64,000 nucleotides of DNA from Sinosporangium album (GTDB taxonomy: Bacteria; Actinomycetota; Actinomycetes; Streptosporangiales; Streptosporangiaceae). The first letter of the stretch is position 1; every line of letters begins with the position of its first letter. A program made the translations under genes and the position numbers. Of this stretch, positions 59,826 to 64,000 are shown piece by piece. Below the pieces are notes generated by a model, which was given only the letters and a program-made list of their open reading frames with translations, ran no database searches and was not told where the DNA came from. Where the stretch lies: NCBI RefSeq assembly GCF_900100605.1, contig NZ_FNCN01000003.1, forward strand, positions 186,001-250,000, read 5' to 3'.

Positions 59826-60068
59826 TTATCGGGGTCCGCGTGGTGGCGGAGCAGAGTTCACCAGGGCGAGCAGATGTTCGCGGGCTATCCTCTCGATCAC
59901 CTCGGGCGTCGTGCGGACTCCGAGGTGCTGTGCGCAGGCGCAGACATCCGTCACGCATCGCGCCACCGTCGCGTTCGGGACGGTCGAGAACTCGGCGGAC
60001 AGGCGCGCGCTCACCGATTCGCGCAGCGCGGCCGCGCCACCGGTGATGCGTGTGGCGAGAGCATGCAT
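59826..60068 (-). CDS. Small three-helix-bundle protein
   Basis: An 80-residue protein starting MHALATRITGGAAALRESV. The core (VSARLSAEFSTVPNATVARC, then VTDVCACAQHLG and PEVIERIAREHLLAL) fits the three-helix dimerisation domain found alone or at the N-terminus of arsenate-reductase/phosphatase-like proteins in actinobacteria. That placement is by eye. ATG 60068 has GGAGG twelve bases upstream, a bit far. There is an internal Cys-rich VARCVTDVCACAQ segment. Function unknown. Confidence 0.65.
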   Translation of the reverse strand: MHALATRITGGAAALRESVSARLSAEFSTVPNATVARCVTDVCACAQHLGVRTTPEVIERIAREHLLALVNSAPPPRGPR

Positions 60069-60382
60069 GTAAGTCGCATTCCTCCGTAGGAGCGGGAAAA
60101 ACCGCCCGACAGACACATCGGGGACTTTCATTCCCATTCCATTGCTTGCGGCGCTCATGTCAAGGAGGGGCGGCCGGAGGCCGGTGCGGCCCGGGGTCCG
60201 CCGAAGCGCGAGGTCGCCGCGTCTGCGGGCCGGTGCCGTACGGCTTGCGCGCGTTAATGATCTTGCGAGAATTTGAGCAATTTTTGCGCTTGGGCGGCAT
60301 TGTTGACATATGCCGGTTCCCTGCAGTTCAGGGGCAGGTCAGGGCAGGGTTCCGGCCCCGCGCGCTGTGGGAAGCTGTTCGC
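60069..60382. other. Divergent intergenic region, 314 bases
   Basis: The region lies between the three-helix protein gene and the HhH-GPD gene and carries both promoters. No gene or SOS box is seen. A GCCGTACGGC copy (see findings) lies near 60235. Confidence 0.4.
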
Positions 60383-60952
60383 ATGCGAATCCAGCTCTCT
60401 CAGCGGGCACCGGCGGACGATCTCCTCGGCCGCAACGCGTTCGCGCTGCTCATCGGCATGCTGCTCGATCAGCAGGTGGCGATGGAATGGGCCTTCACGG
60501 GACCGTTCACGATCGCCGAGCGGATGGGCGAGGAGCTGACCCCCGACGCGGTCGCCGCACGCGATCCGGAGGCGTTTGCCGCGTTGCTCTCGCAAAAACC
60601 TGCCGTGCATCGCTATCCCGGTTCGATGGCCAAACGCGTCCAGCAACTAGCTGCCTACCTCGTCGAGCATTACGATGGCTCGGCAGAGGCCCTGTGGCGG
60701 GACATCCGCGACGGTGACGACCTGCTGCGGCGGCTCATGGATCTGCCCGGGTTCGGCAAACAGAAGGCGCAGATCTTCCTGGCACTGCTCGGCAAGCAGC
60801 GGGAGGTGAGACCGCCGGGGTGGCGAGAGGCGGCAGGAGCTTACGGCGAGGTCGGAGTCTTCCGTTCGGTGGCCGATGTGGTCGACGAAGACACTCTCGC
60901 CAGGGTGAGGGCCGCGAAGCAGGAGGCCAAGAGGGCGGCGAAGGGCAAGTAG
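60383..60952 (+). CDS. HhH-GPD-type base excision repair protein
   Basis: A 189-residue helix-hairpin-helix DNA glycosylase-like protein. The N-terminal ALLIGMLLDQQVAMEWAFTG is the family's first helix pair, and the HhH motif is LMDLPGFGKQKAQIFLALLG (about 118-137). It matches the short actinobacterial family known as uncharacterised HhH-GPD protein (TIGR03252 type, recalled). There is no iron-sulfur cluster motif. The predicted role is recognition or excision of a damaged base, but substrate and activity are unproven. ATG 60383 has GGAAG eight bases upstream; the frame is open far upstream without a better start. The C-terminus is Lys/Arg-rich. Confidence 0.85.
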   Translation: MRIQLSQRAPADDLLGRNAFALLIGMLLDQQVAMEWAFTGPFTIAERMGEELTPDAVAARDPEAFAALLSQKPAVHRYPGSMAKRVQQLAAYLVEHYDGSAEALWRDIRDGDDLLRRLMDLPGFGKQKAQIFLALLGKQREVRPPGWREAAGAYGEVGVFRSVADVVDEDTLARVRAAKQEAKRAAKGK

Positions 60953-61147
60953 CCTGATCTTGCTGCGAGCGGCGGAGCATTTTTGACAGGATGCGTTGAC
61001 CGCATCGTGGCCGGGGCTTCCGTCCGCGCATGCCCATCGCCGATGATGTAGGGCAGGATCCGGTCAAGCCGGAGCCGCGCAAAGCCGAATCACAGTTATG
61101 GAGATGTGCCTCGTGGGAGACCCTGGCACGCGACGGAGGTGCCGACC

Positions 61148-63244
61148 ATGAGCGCCGACACCTCCGTCCCCCGTCCCCGGGAGTCGGGTGTGGACATCTC
61201 AGACTCCGGCCTGTTCCAGGGCCTGATGTCGGAGGCGAACTTCGCCTTCGCGTTCTTCGACACCTCGGGTCGCTTTCATCGGGCCAATCAGCTTTTCGGC
61301 GAGGTGGTCGGGGTTCCGGCCGACAGGCTGACCGGGCAGCTTCCCCGGGACGTGCTCGCCGCCGACCTCACGGCGCTGATCGAGGGTTCGGTCCGCTCCG
61401 TGGCCGAGGGCAACGACCCTCCCAGCGACGGCCGGGTGCGGGTGCGGCTCGCCCCCGACGAGACCCGGCACTGGTCGCTGTCCTTCGCACCCGTCCATGA
61501 CGACAAGAACGTGCTGCGCGCCGTCGCCCTCGTGGGTGTCGACGTCACCGAGGGGCGCCAGACCGAGGAGGACCTCCGCCGCAGCGAGGAGCGCTACCGC
61601 TCGCTCGTGGAGGCGCAGTCCCAGCTCGTCTGGATCACCTCGCCCAGCGGCGCCGTGATCGAGGACGCCCCGCAGTGGCGCGCCATCACCGGCCAGGGAC
61701 TGGAGGAATACCTCGCCCACGGCTGGCTTGAGGCCGTACACCCCGACGACCGGGCGCACACCGAGGAGGCGTGGCGGGACGCGCTGCGCGGACGCTCGAT
61801 GTTCGAGTGGAACTACCGTGTCCGCACCCGGGCGAGCGGTTACCGGCACTTCGAGGTCCGGGCCGTCCCGATCATCCGGCACGGCCGCGTGGTCGAGTGG
61901 GTCGGGGCCAACACCGACGTCACGCCCCAGCGCGAGGCCGAGGAGATGCGGGGCCGCCTTACGGATCAGCTCGGCGCAGCCGCGCTGCGCACCGCGCGGC
62001 TGCAGGGGGCGACGGCGATGCTCGCCGAGGCCCTCACGGTCGAGCAGGTCGTGCAGGTCATCATCGACGTGGGCCGCACGGCCGTGGCCGCCGACCGCTC
62101 GTCGGTCGCGCTGCTGGACCCCGACCGCGCCGCGCTCAAACTGATCAACAGCGGCGGCTTTCCGGAAATGCTCCTCGGAAGTCAGGGTGACGATCTCCCG
62201 CTGACGCATTCGAGCGTGCTCACGATGGCCGTCAACAGCCGCCGGCCCGTCTTCGCCGAGTCCCCGGAGAGCCTCCGCGCCCAGTTGATCGACGCGGGCG
62301 GTGAGGAGGAGGCCATCGAGAACATCCTCGCGCACTCCGACGAGCGCGCCTGGGTGGGGCTGCCGCTGCTCGCGGCGGGTCGCGCCCTCGGAGCCCTCAG
62401 GTTCTCCTTCACCAGACCGCAGAAGATCTCTCAGGAGGACGGGGTCTTCCTGGAGGCGCTCGCCGGGCAGTGCGCCCTCGCCGTCGAGCGGGCGACGCTC
62501 TTCGAGCGCGAGCACCGCACCGCCGAGACCCTGCAGCGCAGCCTGCTCCCCGACCGGCTTCCGGTGGTCAAGGGGCTGACTCTGGCCCAGAGGTTCCGCT
62601 CGGGCAGCCGCCACGTGCAGGTGGGCGGCGACTGGTATGACGCCTTCGTGCTGCAGGACGGCCGCGTGGCCGCCGTCGTCGGCGACGTCATGGGCAAGGG
62701 CGTCAAGGCCGCTGCGGGCATGGGCCGGATCCGCAACGCCATGAGGGCCCTCGCGCTGACCAATCCGCCGCCTGCGGCCGTGCTGACGGGCCTTGACCGC
62801 GTTTTCGAGGCCACGGAGGAGGAAGAGCAGGTCACATCGCTCGCCTACATGGTGGTGGAGCCCGGCACGGGCGAGGGCACCCTCGCCCTCGCGGGCCACC
62901 CGCCGCCGCTGCTGGTCTCCCCGCAGGGTGCGCCCCTGCTCTGCGACGCCGAGCCCGGCACTCCGCTGGGCTGGCCGACGAGTCGGCGCCAGTTCCGCTT
63001 CTGCGTCCCGCCGGGGCATACGGCCGTGCTCTACTCCGATGGTTTGGTCGAGAACCGCAAACGTGGGCTCGATGCCGGACTCGCAGAGCTATGCTCGGTT
63101 GTGACCGAAGCTCCACCGGAGGTCGTGGGGAGTCCTCACATGTTGCTCGATTTCCTCGTGGATCGAATGTTGGCTGGTTATGAGCAGGATGACGACGTGA
63201 CTGTGCTGGCTATCCACGTTCCCGCTGCCACGAAGAGTGACTGA
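61148..63244 (+). CDS. PAS-PAS-GAF sensor PP2C phosphatase (SpoIIE/RsbU family)
   Basis: A 698-residue soluble protein with two PAS domains (about 25-140 and 150-275; the second contains LEAVHPDDRAHTEEAW and a PAC-like FEVRAVPIIRHGRVVEWVGA). A GAF domain follows (about 300-455, TVEQVVQVIIDVGRTAVAAD), then a SpoIIE-type PP2C phosphatase (about 470-690). PP2C metal motifs are visible: GGDWYDAF, VGDVMGKG, LALAGHPPPLL and LYSDGLVENR, then EQDDDVTVLA. Such proteins dephosphorylate anti-anti-sigma factors in partner-switching pathways. ATG 61148 has GGAGG eight bases upstream. It lies directly upstream of the principal sigma factor gene. Confidence 0.92.
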   Translation: MSADTSVPRPRESGVDISDSGLFQGLMSEANFAFAFFDTSGRFHRANQLFGEVVGVPADRLTGQLPRDVLAADLTALIEGSVRSVAEGNDPPSDGRVRVRLAPDETRHWSLSFAPVHDDKNVLRAVALVGVDVTEGRQTEEDLRRSEERYRSLVEAQSQLVWITSPSGAVIEDAPQWRAITGQGLEEYLAHGWLEAVHPDDRAHTEEAWRDALRGRSMFEWNYRVRTRASGYRHFEVRAVPIIRHGRVVEWVGANTDVTPQREAEEMRGRLTDQLGAAALRTARLQGATAMLAEALTVEQVVQVIIDVGRTAVAADRSSVALLDPDRAALKLINSGGFPEMLLGSQGDDLPLTHSSVLTMAVNSRRPVFAESPESLRAQLIDAGGEEEAIENILAHSDERAWVGLPLLAAGRALGALRFSFTRPQKISQEDGVFLEALAGQCALAVERATLFEREHRTAETLQRSLLPDRLPVVKGLTLAQRFRSGSRHVQVGGDWYDAFVLQDGRVAAVVGDVMGKGVKAAAGMGRIRNAMRALALTNPPPAAVLTGLDRVFEATEEEEQVTSLAYMVVEPGTGEGTLALAGHPPPLLVSPQGAPLLCDAEPGTPLGWPTSRRQFRFCVPPGHTAVLYSDGLVENRKRGLDAGLAELCSVVTEAPPEVVGSPHMLLDFLVDRMLAGYEQDDDVTVLAIHVPAATKSD

Positions 63245-63486
63245 ATGAAACAGTCATAACGGTTGCTTTCGGATATCAGTGGCCCGCTTCCGTACGCACT
63301 ACTCTCTCGGTCGGCCTAGGGTGGGAAGGCAACCGCCGGGAGGTGGGCCTGCGGAGTGTGGGTGTCATGTCAGAATGCTTGGCAGGCACGTAGCGGTCCG
63401 CACGGCCTCGCCATCGTCAAGAGAGGCATCCGCCCCTAGCGGGCAACTGGGTCCATTGTCGCCACGCGTTCGTTCGAGAGGTGTTC

Positions 63487-64000
63487 GTGTCGCCTGCAAG
63501 TTCGACTCGCTCGAAGCCATCTGAGCTGAACGAGCCCGTCATTCAGCGACTGCTCGAGCGTGGGCGCTCGCAGGGTTTCCTCGAGTCCGAGGATGTCCGC
63601 AAGGCTTTCGAGGAGGCGGACATCCCCATGTCGCACGCCGCCGCGTTCCTGCGGAGCCTCAGCAAAGAGGGCGTGACCGTCGTGGTGACCGCCGCGGACT
63701 CCGCAGCGGCCCCCAAGAGGTCTCGGGGATCAGCAAAGCGCCGCACAGCCGCTCCCGTCAAGAAGACCAAGACAGCCGCCGCCGCGGCCAAGGAGCCTCA
63801 GCCTGAGACCGTCACCGCGGTCGTCAGTGCCGCAGAGCCCGCTCCCGCCGCGCCCAAGAAGGCGGCGCCCGCCAAGCGCGGCGCCGCAGCCGCGGGCAAG
63901 AAGCCCGTGGCCAAGGCCAAGTCGGAGGCCGCCTCGGCCCCCGCCGCGCCTGCCACCGGGGCCAAGCCCGACTCCAAGGCCAAGCCCGCCGACAGCAAGC
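63487..64000 (+). CDS. rpoD: Principal RNA polymerase sigma factor (HrdB/RpoD), N-terminal part
   Basis: The first 171 codons are present; the gene runs off the right edge. The opening (ELNEPVIQRLLERGRSQGFL, then DVRKAFEEADIPMSHAAAFL and KEGVTVVV) matches region 1.1 of actinobacterial principal sigma factors such as HrdB. An Ala/Lys/Pro-rich low-complexity spacer follows, as in HrdB. Conserved regions 1.2-4.2 lie beyond the window. GTG 63487 has GAGAGGT upstream; GTG 63481 is close by. It directs housekeeping transcription. Confidence 0.9.
   Translation, partial: MSPASSTRSKPSELNEPVIQRLLERGRSQGFLESEDVRKAFEEADIPMSHAAAFLRSLSKEGVTVVVTAADSAAAPKRSRGSAKRRTAAPVKKTKTAAAAAKEPQPETVTAVVSAAEPAPAAPKKAAPAKRGAAAAGKKPVAKAKSEAASAPAAPATGAKPDSKAKPADSK

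Overview
The window looks like a piece of a high-GC actinomycete chromosome, most likely from the Streptosporangiales (inference). The signs are very G/C-rich third codon positions, many GTG starts, a lysine/alanine-rich N-terminus of a principal sigma factor (HrdB/RpoD) at the right edge, an actinobacterial-type LexA box, a lexA-nrdR-nrdJ order, and a tuberculostearic-acid type tmsA-tmsB pair. It is essentially core chromosome plus transport clusters. I saw no tRNA, rRNA, CRISPR array, insertion sequence or prophage.

Layout. 1-5.3 kb: small conserved actinobacterial proteins (EI24, DUF4192, a DUF6309-like protein, a lipoprotein, a DUF1707/DUF4870 protein). 5.5-11 kb: mostly minus-strand housekeeping genes (ATP-dependent DNA ligase LigB, FKBP prolyl isomerase, GuaB1, alpha-methylacyl-CoA racemase) with one GyrI-like protein. 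11.4-18.8 kb: a transmembrane Ser/Thr kinase, the tmsA-tmsB operon for 10-methyl branched fatty acids, a cytochrome P450 and a proline-rich one-pass membrane protein. 19.2-28.4 kb: leuS behind a candidate leucine attenuator (12-codon leader with tandem Leu codons plus a terminator), a PatB/MalY-type aminotransferase, lexA with its own SOS box, then nrdR-nrdJ (B12-dependent ribonucleotide reductase) behind two NrdR-box-like sites.

28.7-40.5 kb: after an NTF2-like protein and a proline-iminopeptidase-type hydrolase comes a divergent peptide uptake and breakdown cluster. The minus-strand arm encodes an M19 dipeptidase, a solute-binding lipoprotein, two permeases, an M24 peptidase relative, an alpha/beta hydrolase and a two-module Lrp/AsnC regulator. 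The plus-strand arm encodes the two ATPases. Four tandem 13-bp repeats lie between the arms. This is the most coherent candidate for an uncharacterised system: one transporter, three hydrolases and one regulator, probably for a particular peptide or amide.

40.6-49.8 kb: small proteins, a ROK regulator, a divergent azoreductase/MarR pair, an AhpD-like protein, a DoxX-like protein with a proline-rich tail, and an unusual membrane-anchored protein with two CbbX-type AAA+ domains. 50.1-58.1 kb: a second peptide ABC operon with a fused OppD-OppF ATPase, convergent and overlapping with pxpABC (5-oxoprolinase). 58.2-64 kb: a large conserved hypothetical, a small three-helix protein, an HhH-GPD repair protein, a PAS-GAF-PP2C phosphatase and the start of the principal sigma factor gene.

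Start codons were chosen from Shine-Dalgarno spacing, family N-termini and codon use. All functional calls rest on motif and family recognition by eye; no database search was run.
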